From assembly GCA_027946555.1 (NCBI GenBank), contig JAPEVC010000008.1, positions 62,001 to 126,000 of the forward strand: a stretch of DNA of 64,000 nucleotides, given 5' to 3'. Of the stretch, positions 34,501-45,864 are shown piece after piece; within the stretch, counting starts at the first letter, position 1, and each line of letters opens with the position of its first letter. The notes under the pieces were generated by a model. That model saw only the letters and a list, made by a program, of their open reading frames with translations. It had not been told where the DNA came from and did no database searches. A program made the position numbers and the translations under genes. Origin of the DNA: Gnomoniopsis sp. IMI 355080 (lineage: Eukaryota > Ascomycota > Sordariomycetes > Diaporthales > Gnomoniaceae).

Positions 34501-36443
34501 GGGTCTCGTTCTGAGTGTGGAAGTGCGGACCAGTGATGGGCGGTGGATAGAATCGTTGCCTCGGAAGGGCCGTAAGCGTTGATCAATGTGAGTTCGTCCG
34601 CCCAGGTGTCGATAAGCTCCTGGCTAGAAGGCTCGCCACCAACCGCAAGCGTTTCCAGGCAAGGTACTTCTGCCGGCGTTATAGTTCGAACCAGTGTTGG
34701 TGTCATGAAGGTCCAATTGACAGCCATGGTTCTGATTGCTTCTCCAATATCATCCATGCGCATTTCGTCGGAAGGAATACAAATGCAGGCGCCTAGCGTA
34801 AGAGTCGTGAAGATCTCCTGCAAGAATCCATCGAATGAGCATGCAGAGAATTGCAATACTCGCGATCTTGAGTTGAGGCCTTGCTTTTCAGCTTGGGACT
34901 TGACGCTCGTACAGAAACTACGATGCTCCAGGATGATTCCCTTCGGTATTCCTATGATATTGGAAGACTTTTAGTAAAGCGATCCTTTCTTCCCCCCTCT
35001 CACCCCCAAAGAGCAAATTGACATCAGGTAGTTGGCAATATGCAGCCCTGGAGAAAGGGGGAAACTGACCCGTTGTACCACTTGTGAACTGGATCAATGC
35101 CGCCGATCTAGGGCTAGCAGAACTCTCAACCACAGCCGGAGTTGGTTCCAGAGCCTTCAAAGTCGCGTCTGATATGGTCATTATCTCCTCAAATTGGAGA
35201 GGAATAGACTCCCTCGTGCTCTCACCCATCAGTATGACCTTGGGTTCCGAGAGTTCCACGATGAGGTTAAGTCGATCCATTGGGAAGTCTGGATTCAGCG
35301 CCACGGGCACACCGCCAGCTTTCAACGTCGCCAGGGTGGCAACCACAACCCACATGGACTTGTGAAAGCAAAAAGGAACGAGGACCTCGGTGCAGACACC
35401 GTAAGCTGTCTTTAGATGATGGGCCAGAATTTCCGTCATCTCGTCGAGCTTGGCATATGTGATTTGTCCATCCCAAGAGTAGATGGCAGTGCTCGAAGGA
35501 GAATCCCTTACCATCTTCCGGAACAAGTCCTGAATTGTAGCTAATACAGGTACTGGCTGCAGACAGTTCCATTCGTGGATTTCATCGCGGTCCTCTCTCG
35601 AGATAAGATTCAACAAGGGAGACACAACCGCGGCATTGCCGCACATATTGTTGATCGCAGTGACCCAAGCATGATGAATACGTCCAGCCAGCAACTCCTC
35701 TGGTTTACCCCAGCCAGTGGGAAGGAAGACCGACGTTGTACCGGTGGAAGCGTCTAGGTCTAGCAAGAGCAATGGTGACTGATGTTGGTTTGTGTGCGCT
35801 GAGAAGGAGATGGGAGCCGAACCGTTCGGCGTGTCGGAATCAGATACTGCGTTGGATACCTGAGGCAGTGATGTCAGTGAGCATAGGTGTTGGATTGCCG
35901 TGCGTATGCAACGTGGAACATTTTATGTTGGCTTACGTTTCCGTTCCAATGGCTTTGGCCATGGTAAGGCTTAGTGTGGACCACAACAGCCACGTCGAAT
36001 AGCGATGCTGCCATTTGCAGCCCCCGAAGCATGGTGTCCCCAGAGTCTGTGATTGCTTTGCCTTTCTCCTCTCCCACGAGGCTGTATGCCATGGTGCTTT
36101 CCCTCATGGACTGACTACCTTCCAAGGCGTCTTGACTACACCATCGATCTAGATCGACGTGACAAACCTCGCAGGTAGATGAGTCCATGTCGACAGCACC
36201 CAAGCAGACGTCTTTGGAAGCCAAGAAGGTTCCGATAACAAGCCCCGCGGAAAGCTTACAGACGTCAAGGATGCTGCAAGTGTCCCTCAGGCAAAGAGCA
36301 GCCAGACGTTGTTGATCAATCAACCGTGCCAGCCCCGGGAGTTGATCATACTTCGCCGTGGGCCTGGGAACCGAGACCATGGACCAGATGCGAGAAGGCT
36401 CCCATTGGGGAAGAGTCGCTGGGGTTATCGGGGGCACACTCAT
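28533..36443 (-). CDS. Two-module nonribosomal peptide synthetase (C*-A-T-C-A-T-C)
   Basis: Three exons, 36443-35937, 35859-35070 and 34951-28533, with phase-0 and phase-1 introns, give 2571 residues; the true ATG is at 36443. Order: residues 1-260, C-terminal half of a condensation domain without HHxxxDG; A1 about 280-805 with TSGTTGIPKG, NAYGPSE, YRTGDL and NPSGKLDRR; T1 with LGGDS, Ser880; C1 about 940-1385 with HHATYDA (1102-1108); A2 about 1414-2000 with YTSGSTGVPKG, NTYGPAE and STGDLARW; T2 Ser2058; C2 about 2134-2571 with HHATYDG (2262-2268). There is no thioesterase, reductase or final T domain. Both A domains keep the Asp and Lys of the amino-acid pocket, so both should load alpha-amino acids. 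The (ATC)2 layout is that of fungal cyclic dipeptide synthetases such as the brevianamide F enzyme. Divergent from the P450. Confidence 0.95.
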
Positions 36444-37707
36444 GATGACGATTTGGGCAGTAGAGCATGAAGAACGATGAGACAAGAGTTATACATGAGA
36501 TATAAGACAGACTTGATATGGAAGCTCAGCTGAGTGCTTGGTGCCGACAGAAATCCGTGTTCCCGTGTCCAAGCCCAGTGTTTTATAGAAAACATGCGTG
36601 ACAGCATGTCGTCTTCATTATTGCCTATCTCCCAAGGTCCTCAAAGTCCTAGGTACCTAAGAAGAAGCATAGCGTCTCGCTAGATGCATAGGCACGGTGA
36701 TCTTGTCAGCCGTGTGTCATCAAACGAGCAAAGTAAACAAAAGTCCGTTTGAATACCTAGGTAGTACTTACTTCCAGTTGCGCAATCGGTGTATTCTATC
36801 TACATGTATTGCGTTTTGCATGTACTTATATGATTTATATTTTGTCTTATAAGATAATATATATACTGCAGTAATGTTTTAGCAATATCAAATTGCATGT
36901 ATATATATATATATTCTGAATAGATTGAATATTTGATTTACAAAAATAGCAAAGAAAGCATGTGTTCGCAACTTAGAATAATATTATCACTCCTATGAAG
37001 AAACTCCCTTAATATTAGTATTCTCCACTAAACGAGACGCTCGTCTCTGGTGGTAGTTGCAATGCACATTCGAGGGGTTAAATCCTTCAAGGAGAACTGT
37101 GCTTGTCCCTTTTCTAACTAGACAGGGTGCCCAGGTAGGCAGGTAGGAGGCACCTGAAGGTGTGCCTATATTATTTGTATACCTATGGTTAGACATCAGC
37201 TTGAATTTGGTCTTGAAATAGTAGGCAGCCGCTTACGAGAGATGATAAGTATTGTTTATCGACTGTTGTATGTGAACGTTTGTACATTTTTCTGACCGCT
37301 CTTCAGCAGCTTACATTTCTCTGCATGGCTACACAAGGCATGCATGGTCCTTCACCATATTTGTCAAGACTATTTGGTAGCTTGCATGCTCGGACTGAAG
37401 TCTGCATGTCATTGTACTTGAAAATTTGCCTCGCTTACAACGCTCGTGCATAACTCCAGGCCGAGTTGCCGTTCACAATCTACGTGTTGAGCAGCCTCCT
37501 TCTTGAAGTGATCAACACAATTATCCTGAATAGTAAAGGCCAACACGGCTCTTTGTATCATAGATCTGCAAGACTTGAGGCTTTAGTCTTGATGCCTGAA
37601 AATTTAAATCATTTGTCCCTCACTACCTAAGCACACATTAGCACGTTCCTGTCATTATCAGCACTTATTCCCTGAAGTATGGTGACTCTTTATAGTTGAA
37701 AGACATA
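36444..37707. promoter_or_regulatory. Divergent promoter of the NRPS and P450 genes, with AT-rich island
   Basis: About 1.26 kb between two start codons on opposite strands. It contains CCTAGGTACC-like sequence (36648-36657), a TACCTAGGTA palindrome (36754-36763), and an AT-rich island at about 36780-37000 with a TA dinucleotide run near 36900-36914. Either the whole segment serves as a shared control region, or a decayed element was inserted between the two promoters. A frame at 36993-37196 is not coding. Confidence 0.5.
36754..36763. repeat. Palindrome with CCTAGG core in the cluster promoter
   Basis: TACCTAGGTA, identical to the copies at 7602-7611 and 26842-26851. It lies 311 bases upstream of the NRPS start codon. 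Confidence 0.5.
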
Positions 37708-39536
37708 ATGTGGTCAATTCCCTTTTCGCTGACCAACGTTGTGATCGCCGCGGCTGCACTGTTCGGCGTTGTGGTGGTCAATCTAGCTACCCAACGCAGG
37801 ACTGAAAAACGCAACATTCCAGAGCCAGCAGGAAGCTTCGTGTATGGTGATCACGCTCAATTGCTGAGCGCATCTCCAGAGAGTGTATTGAGGGAATGGG
37901 CATCGGAGTACGGGGAGGTGTTCCGGGTACGATTCGGTGTGGAAAGTTTCATCTATTTGAACAGCAGGCAGTCTGTCAAGGAAATCTTTGACAGAAAATC
38001 CGGATCAACATCCTGCAAAGGTCCCTTGGAGCACGCCAACAAGATAGTACATGGGCTGCGACTCGCTGTTATGCCATATGGTACCAAATGGCGCAACTTA
38101 CGAGCGGCCGTTCACCAACTTCTCACGCCAAAAATGGTGTCCGCCTTCGAACCAACTATCAGTTTCGAGGGCAAGCAACTTCTGGTCGACCTTCTTGATA
38201 GAAACGAAAATTATGACCGCTTCGCCACGCACATCCAACGCTACACTTTCTCAGGTGTGTTGCGATCATATCTCTCCAACAGTAACAAGCGTCCAATGAG
38301 CTGATGGAAGATGTTACTAGTAATCCTGACTAGTATCTACGGCATTCGATGTGCCAGTGAGGTATCCTGAGTTCCTTCATTCTAGCCAGAATCGTATCAT
38401 TGTCCTGTCTCGATCCAAAGCTGACCCGAGGAAAAGAATGACGATAATTTGCGTGCCGTCGTCCAAATCATGAAAGAATTTGGCGAGACGACCACTCCAG
38501 ATGCATTCCCAACCAACTCATGGCCGTGGCTGGGATATTTACCCACAGCCCTACAATGGTGGAGGCCACGCGCCGTGAAGTACTACGAGAATCAACGTGG
38601 TCTGTGGTTGGGAATGTGGGAGAATCTGAAAGCGAAGGCAGCTGCAGGCGCGGCACCTTCATGCTTCGCCCAGCGACTTTTGGAAACTCAAGACATTGCC
38701 ACGAGCGATCTGCAAGCATCGTTTCTGGCAGGAAGTAAGTTTTCCGAGGTAATTTCTGGAGAGAAATGAAACACCGTCCACACAGAGGTTTTTGGTACAC
38801 TATACCTACTGTAGCTGATAGCTTTGTCGCAGCGATGATAGAAGCAGGATTGGACACGAGTGCGGGAGCACTGAATCTTCTAATCCTCTTCTTCATGGCC
38901 AACCCCCAGGCACAGCAGCGAGTAGCGGAACAGGTTCGACAGGTGGTAGGACAAGACCGCCTACCAAGCGCTGTCGACCTTGCACGAATTCCTCTGATTC
39001 GCAGCAGCGTGAAGGAAATCTTTCGTATTGCGCCGCTCATGAAATACGGCACACCCCACTATGTCACTCGAGATATCCAGTACAAGTCGTTCAACATCCC
39101 TCGGGGGAACTTCGTCGTCATCAATCAGAATGCTCTGCATTTTGACGAGTCTCACTTCCCCGAGCCTTTCACCTTCATACCAGACAGGTACCTGGGCCAT
39201 CCCGAGGGTGCTGGACACTATGCACATTCACAAGACCCGAATGAGCGGGATCACTACAATTTCGGGGCAGGTCGGCGCATTTGTCCAGGTATACACCTGG
39301 CGGAACTCAGCATCGAACTCACGTTGGCAAGAATCTTGTGGGCGTTTGATATTGTGGAGCCGGGGCACGACGAACAGAGCCCAGGTTTCAAAATCACGGA
39401 TGGGCATTTTGTGGATGGGGCTAATAAAGCGGCCAAGCCTTTTCAAGCCAACTTCAGGTGTCGTAGTCATGATATGGCTGAGTTGATCAGGAAGGAGTGG
39501 AAGATGACCCAAGCCAAGGATTTGAAGGTCTTGTAA
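37708..39536 (+). CDS. Cytochrome P450 monooxygenase
   Basis: Four exons, 37708-38254, 38321-38361, 38437-38734 and 38815-39536, give 535 residues. The 41-nt second exon (VILTSIYGIRCASE) is fixed by the conserved YTFS...YGIR sequence of this P450 group and by frame on both sides. The true ATG is at 37708. The N-terminus has a membrane anchor (VVIAAAALFGVVVVN), so the protein sits on the ER face. The I-helix is EAGLDTS (305-311), the K-helix EIFR (E363, R366), and the heme loop FGAGRRICPG with thiolate Cys452, so all catalytic hallmarks are intact. Shape and introns resemble the fungal OrdA/CYP620-like group, but I cannot name the family. It probably tailors the dipeptide made by the divergent NRPS. 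Confidence 0.93.
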
Positions 39537-40901
39537 CGAAGCCATAATCATCGCCTACTTTGGGTGTCTTGATTTGAGCAATGAAAATACCAAATAGAAG
39601 CTTTTAGGTTTGTCTCTTGTGAGGTGCAAGCTACACAAACTTGTTGACTGCTCCCGACTAGAGACCTGATGTGCGCGTGACTTCAGGGCCCTCCAGGGCT
39701 CAAATCCAGGCCTCAAGTATTGCACAGGTAGCGTCGGCAAAAGCACGATTGTCTCCATGTAGCAAGCTGTGTCAGGATAGCGTAATCCGGGGTGTCAGTC
39801 ACTGTTTGAACGATGAAGCTTACATAGTCACACTCGCCTCGCCCATATGTCTTCGGGCTGCTGTAGAGCTATGATGATTGGCCGCCTTATCGTCAGCCAC
39901 ACTCGACAAAAGGACCTCCCTAGGGTACCTTGAACCTGCTCTATTCGGTCTGACCGAGGTGCTGCATCACGAACATATCGCGGAAATGAGGACATTCGAG
40001 TATGTATCTAGCTACATCATACGTCTTTCAGTTCAAATCAAGTGGACAGCCGACCTTCCGGTGGCTTGCATAGCTACCTAAGGTATGCACAGCTGAATAG
40101 CGGCACAACACCTGCACGGCAAGATGCCTCGGCGCCTGGTTGCGAAAGGCATACCAACTTAGGTAGGTACAGGATCTGACATGCATGAGGCATCAGGTGC
40201 AGAAGTTGCCGCTTAACCGGTGTTCGCTGTGTTTATAGGTACAGTAGCTAACCCCCCCCCCCCGCGTTCCCTTGGAATGAACCCCCTATTGGAAACCGAC
40301 TTTGCTTGAAATTATCGAGAACGGGCACTGTGCTTCCTGTATAGCGCTCCCTATAACAAGAATATTTCATGTGATCCGTACCACATTCCGTTTCAGGATT
40401 TTTCAGATTCTACCCATTCAAAGGCTATCTTCGTGTAGTCTTTGCACTTTATATGAAGCTTTTAACCTTCTAACAGCATTTCACCTACTAGATTATATGT
40501 CTTAGTAAGTAAAATCTTTTAATGAAATAATCTCTTAGCTTTTATCTTCTATCGAGTTGATAACTATGTTCTTTAATTTTTAATTCTTTTTAACGAAATT
40601 TCAAAATTCCAGCACAGAAGTGCTTATAAAGTTTTCAGTTTCCTTCTTTTCTATTATTCTCTTATTCAACGCTGATTTACATTATGTGGTTCGTGTCTAA
40701 TTACCTACAACAAAGCCAATTACTTGCCGAATGATGTAATCGAGAAGTTCGATCGCTCCTAGGCGGCTGTTCTCGGAATATTTGTACTAGAACGCTGAAA
40801 ATCCGCTTTGTATTTTCTATAATTATCAACTAACTCCACTCAGTACAACGCATTTTTAGAGACACCGTTACCCTGAAAGCGGTCTTTTCCATCCAATCAT
40901 C
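39537..40901. other. Intergenic region, AT-rich island
   Basis: 1.37 kb between the P450 and the MFS pump. Contains CCTAGGGTACC and TTAGGTAGGTAC half palindromes (39921, 40157), a C12 run (40252-40263), and an AT-rich stretch at about 40380-40700 that looks mutated rather than functional. No gene seen. Confidence 0.5.
40252..40263. repeat. C12 homopolymer
   Basis: Twelve consecutive C on the plus strand in the P450-MFS spacer. Likely length-variable and prone to sequencing error. Confidence 0.7.
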
Positions 40902-42946
40902 ATGGATGAGTCATGCGTTTCTGATTCGCTTGTATTGGAGACTCTTCCTCCTCTCAGCACGCCAGCCCAGAAGACTATTGAAGAGCCAGATACCCAGGAA
41001 CCGCGAAAATATCCCTCGGGGACTCAATTATTCTGCATGACAGCTTCTTTGATGCTCGTCGTCTTTCTAATGGGTTTAGTGAGTCTGCCTTGATCGCTTC
41101 CCGTACTTTATATTCTGTCCCGTGCCGTGCTTCCAAATCCACAACGGTGTCTTGTTGGACTCGCATACTGCTACGCTTGGCCCGCAGTCAAAGACTCGGC
41201 AACTGACGGAAAAGGAATAACCAGGATTCCACTCTTCTGGCCACTGCTATCCCCCAAATCACAGACGAGTTCCAATCTGTTGTTGACGTTGGGTGGTATG
41301 ATGCTGCGTTGTGAGTCAAGAACTATCTGCTATAATACATGCATATAAACTTCTGATCCCATCTGATATGTTCTGACCATTGCTCTGCTCAAGTCGTATT
41401 GGGTCTTCTATGACGCAGCTTTCGCAAGGGAAATTGTACAACAACTTCTCAGTGAAATGGCTCTTCTTGGCCAACGTGTTGCTGTTTGAGATTGGATGTC
41501 TCGTCTCTGCCACTGCCCCGTCCTCGATCGTTTTCATTATTGGCCGTGCGATAGCAGGAATGGGGTGCGCCGGTGCAAGCCAGGGCTGTATGGTGTAAGT
41601 TCCAGCTCAGTGTCTATCCGGTCTGAAGCTTCCAGGCTAAGAAGCTGATGTCTCTCATTCGAGGAAAGTATCATCTCACTTGCAACTTCGATTACGCAAC
41701 GCCCAAAGTACCTGGGCCTGATCAGTTCCAGCGAGTTCAGCGCCATCGCTATAGGCCCACTCCTGGGTGGCGCCATTACATCGAAGTTGTCATGGGTGAG
41801 TGGTCAGAGGACATCTTCTTTTCTCTATTTTCTGAGAATGATGTTGAATCCATTGCAGCGGTGGTGCTTTTACATCAATATCATTGCTGCCTTGGTCCCG
41901 TCAGTGTTGATCCTATTGTGGTTTCACCTCCCGCAACACAACACCGAAGTTGACGCCAATCATTCGCGCACGATTCGACAAAAGCTTTCAGATCTTGACT
42001 TCCTCGGGTTCGCCATCATTTCGCCTGCTGTGCTTTGTCTCATTCTTGGACTGCAGTGGGGTGGTACAGCCTATCCATGGAGTAATGCGAGGATTATTGT
42101 GCTCCTCACCATGTGCCCTGTGCTTCTGCTTCTCTTCGCATACACTCAGGTCAGAAAGCAAGAGAAAGCCATGATCCCTCCGCGTATAATCAAAGAGTAC
42201 CCCACCCTAATCGTGGGCTTTTTGTTCCTGTTTTTTCTTTCGTCCACGCAGGCCATCATCCAGTACTACGTAAGTGCCTCTAACTGCCAACTCAAATGCT
42301 TTCCATTGCCTGACTTGGTTTTCTCTTTGAGGTTTCGATATGGTTCCAAGTCACCCACGACGAGTCAGCGTGGATGGCTGGTGTTGACCTTCTGCCTATG
42401 ACGATGGGTCTTTTGGCCTCGAGCGTCATAGCCGGATGGATTGTCAGCTGGCTTCAGGGTTATAAAGAATTACAAGTAGCATCGTCTGTCCTGTGTGGCG
42501 TCGGAGCTGCGCTGTTGTCTTTGCTAAAGACTGGTCGACAGACCTGGATTCCAGGGCTACTCCTCGTCGGCATCGGAGTCGGTTCCTCTCTGGCATGTCC
42601 ATTCATTGCTGCCGGAGCCGTGCTGCAGGTCCCAGACATTTCAGTTGGGATGGCTCTCCTAACTTTCGCACAAGACTTGGGTGAATCAGTGATGGTGGGA
42701 GCAGCACAATCACTCTTCCTAGGTGAATTAAGTACGCAGCTGGATCAGTTGGGACTTGATGCGGAGGACATCATAAGCCTGGGCGCAACAAATTTTCGTA
42801 ATAGTGTGCCATCGTCTGAGGTCAGCGGCATCACGGAATCGTACAACCAAGCACTAGGAGCAGCGTTGTACCTAGCGGTGGCTGCAGTCGCATGTACTAT
42901 CATATTTGCGGTCTTTACGCCGAAGAAGAAATTGATAGACTCGTAG
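40902..42946 (+). CDS. MFS efflux pump, DHA2-like (14 TM)
   Basis: Six exons, 40902-41078, 41225-41310, 41394-41594, 41669-41795, 41859-42269 and 42332-42946, give 538 residues; all junctions are GT-AG with matching phase. A hydrophilic N-terminus is followed by helix 1 ending VVFLMGL and, across the first splice, DSTLLATAIPQITDEF, the motif C/D2 region of drug:H+ antiporter-2 proteins. Next come MTQLSQGKLYNNFSVKW (motif A), GRAIAGMGCAGASQGCMV, and GPLLGGAITSKLSWRWCFYI, the antiporter motif of 14-TM pumps such as GliA and AflT. The C-terminus ends TPKKKLIDS. Position next to the P450 and NRPS suggests export of the cluster product or self-protection. Confidence 0.93.
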
Positions 42947-45864
42947 TGCGGCGAGATGGTGTGCAGTGAGACTGCACATCGTTTTCATGGACATTTTGAG
43001 GCCTCTGACAATTCTCGTCAAGTCTTCAATCGCGTGCCAGGAATGAGGTGCTGAGCCAAAACTTTAGAATTTCAAACGTTGATGGGACGCTTATAGTATG
43101 TCCCATTGGTGCTAAACAATACCTAAGTAGTCTTCAGCTCTGTGAAAAGATAAAGAAACAGTCTAGTCTATCATTAGGCGTCTCCCTTTATTATGCTAGA
43201 TCTATCAAATTAACTCCCTATACCGCACTATCGCTTGTGGTAATTTATATTCCATAAGAGTGACCGTTTGTGTACTAAGCTCATAGAAGGTTTCAGGTAC
43301 GTGATAGCATGTTTGGTTACGTGAGAAAGCCGCAATTGATGTGCTATTGGCATGTGGCGGTGTTGGGTATTTTCCGTTTGTGCATACTAGAGTCCAAACA
43401 AATTAAAAAAAGACCACTTGGAAACCATAATATGTAGCAGTCTCAGCGACCGGGTTTTTTCCAATGTTGTTGTAGACGTGCATAATTCTTCCAAGTTTGA
43501 ATGGCAGCCTCGGCGCGAGGCTGTGGCTTATCTCCAAGCTACCTATCCACAAAGACCCACCACGTGACCACAGTGGGGCTCCACCCGCACTACAGCCAAA
43601 CTCGTCAAAGAGATAGCAATCATCTAAAGGAAAGGGAAAAGAAGCAGGCCTTTAGGCTGTGATAGGGAATCTGTCTATCAGTGGTTCGTGGGTACACAGC
43701 CGTGGCTCAGACCTACAGAGGTGTTTTACGAGTCTCATACCTGCGCCTATCGATATAATCGCGGTTCATGTCCCGGGTTGTGACAAGTCTATTCATCAAT
43801 TTCTCGGTCAGGAGGCTTCTTATCGCAAGACCCGATACAGTATACTGTGTGTACCTTGCAAGGTCAGAGCGATGGGCTTACTCGCTATGCTGCGAAGCCA
43901 ATTCCTCCTCCATAGAACGTAGTCCGCCAGCCCTCAAGTATATGAGGTGACTACGCCTTTCTTGTCTGTATAGACGGTAACGATAGCAAATTAAGCATGC
44001 CCGTCAATACAACCGGCTATTCCGGTGTGACGACATGGTTGTCGTTATCCACAAAAGCTGTCGGATGCATGTCTACTTTCGGTATTTTTTGTCATCTGTC
44101 ATTTCCGCTGCCCAAATACATAAGGTATATGCATATGTCATACCGTTACATTACCATCTGCATCGGGGCAGCAAAGAGCAGGTACGACATAGAAGGTATT
44201 GGACGCATTACCTATATAGGTTTCAAATATTTGTTGTTATATCTGGGAGTATACGATTACATCCTACTGTAAGGCTGTAAGAAGAGAGGGTAAAGACAAG
44301 AAAGGGGGGGGGGATGCATCAGATGAATATTGTACTGTACAGAACTGTACCACCATGCCCATTTCCTGACCCACCCCTGCTCGCTGTCCGGCGTTATACC
44401 TAACCTTCTTTTCTTTGTCTAAATCTGCACTTTTTTTGCGGCTGAAAATACTAAGACCCTTGCCACCTCCAACCAACCAAACTACTGGGGTCCCTCCCAA
44501 TTTTTCAACGTCGTGTCGTCGAGCACACTGGCAAAACAGTGCTGGCGCAGGGCAAAAACCTTGGACGAGCCCATAATGCGAAGGAAAGAAAAACTGCGTT
44601 ACTATTAAAAATGACAAGACTACTTTACTTGTCAAGATTCTTTGCCTCCTACATACCTAGGAGAGGTACTGTAGCTCCCCCTTTCCCAAATGTCTTCAGC
44701 CTAAAAGGCTAACCTAGGGTACTTAACAAAGCACTAGAAGGAACCGAGGCATGTCGCGGCGACCGACGTGTAGAAAAGAAAATCCGGTTCTTTTTGTTGT
44801 TTGATGCAGCACTGACGAAAGGTCGGACCGATCAGAGTTTTGTTGTTGCCGCGTTGCTGCGGGCTTGCCACGCTTGACCCAACAGCGCTCGCACGGGATT
44901 CCGATAGGGCGGGCAAGAATGTGACCATGGCTTGAATTCTCGGTACGGGAATCGCGCCCCGTGTGTGGCTGTGAGGCTGCGGAATCATCTATACCTCTTC
45001 CCGTCGGCCCAACTAGTAAATACCGACGCCATTTAGGCTTGTCTTACACAGTAGGTACTCAGTAGTGACACAGACAAAATGGCACCGAGAACGGTTATAG
45101 TTTGATGATCAGATCGACTAGCCTTGGCCGGCCTCCGTTTCTACTCAGACATGCGTGGCACTGGAAAATAGACACAGATGATGGATTTAAATATCATATT
45201 GGCGAACTCCAAATTAGCTGGTGCTTCTATATGTCCATGCTTGGACTACTTATGAGGTTGGGTATATCCATCCACTAAAAGCAAACTGCCCTGAGACCTT
45301 AAGTGTTGCACAGGCCCCAGCTGGTTGGCAAACTTCTCAAAGCCCTTGAAGATGTGACTCCTTCCCTCCAGGCCAACAATGCGTTGAACCCGCTACCCGG
45401 TAATGCGTGCGTTTTGTTGCAGATACACATGCGTGTTCTCGCGAAAAAGGAAATCAAAAGTCCTGTGCCGTCCCATCCCAAGCCCCGTAAATATGCTAGT
45501 ATAACCGCCCAATATAGAACGCCTCTTAGACATCGCTGTGCAAACCTTTCTACCTCTTGTCCCTCCAATGGTGGTATTACCGAAAAAGAAACCGGACGCA
45601 ATCACGATCGAAAGCAGGCCCTCAAAACATACTAAGCCCACAGCCGAGCCAGAATCATTGTATGCTATGGTCTCCCGAGGCAGCACCGAGTATTCCGCCG
45701 TAGGCCTCAAATCGTGCGTTGACCGCTCTCGCAATTTTGGCTGTTCTCGGCGTATTTGATCCTCGGAGTGGTAGTTGTGGTGGCAATTAGCCGTTTGACG
45801 GCAAGGGAAAACTCGTTCGGCTTGGCGCAAGAGGCTGCATATGTCACCCCTTTTCCATCCCACC
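42947..45864. other. Intergenic region at the right border of the cluster
   Basis: 2.9 kb without a supportable gene. An AT-rich, stop-filled stretch at about 43050-43260 resembles the other islands in the cluster and could be a decayed element. Palindrome halves ACATACCTAGGAG (about 44652) and AACCTAGGGTAC (about 44711) are present. Frames at 45303-45872 overlap the 3' flank of the next gene and have no family signal. Confidence 0.45.
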
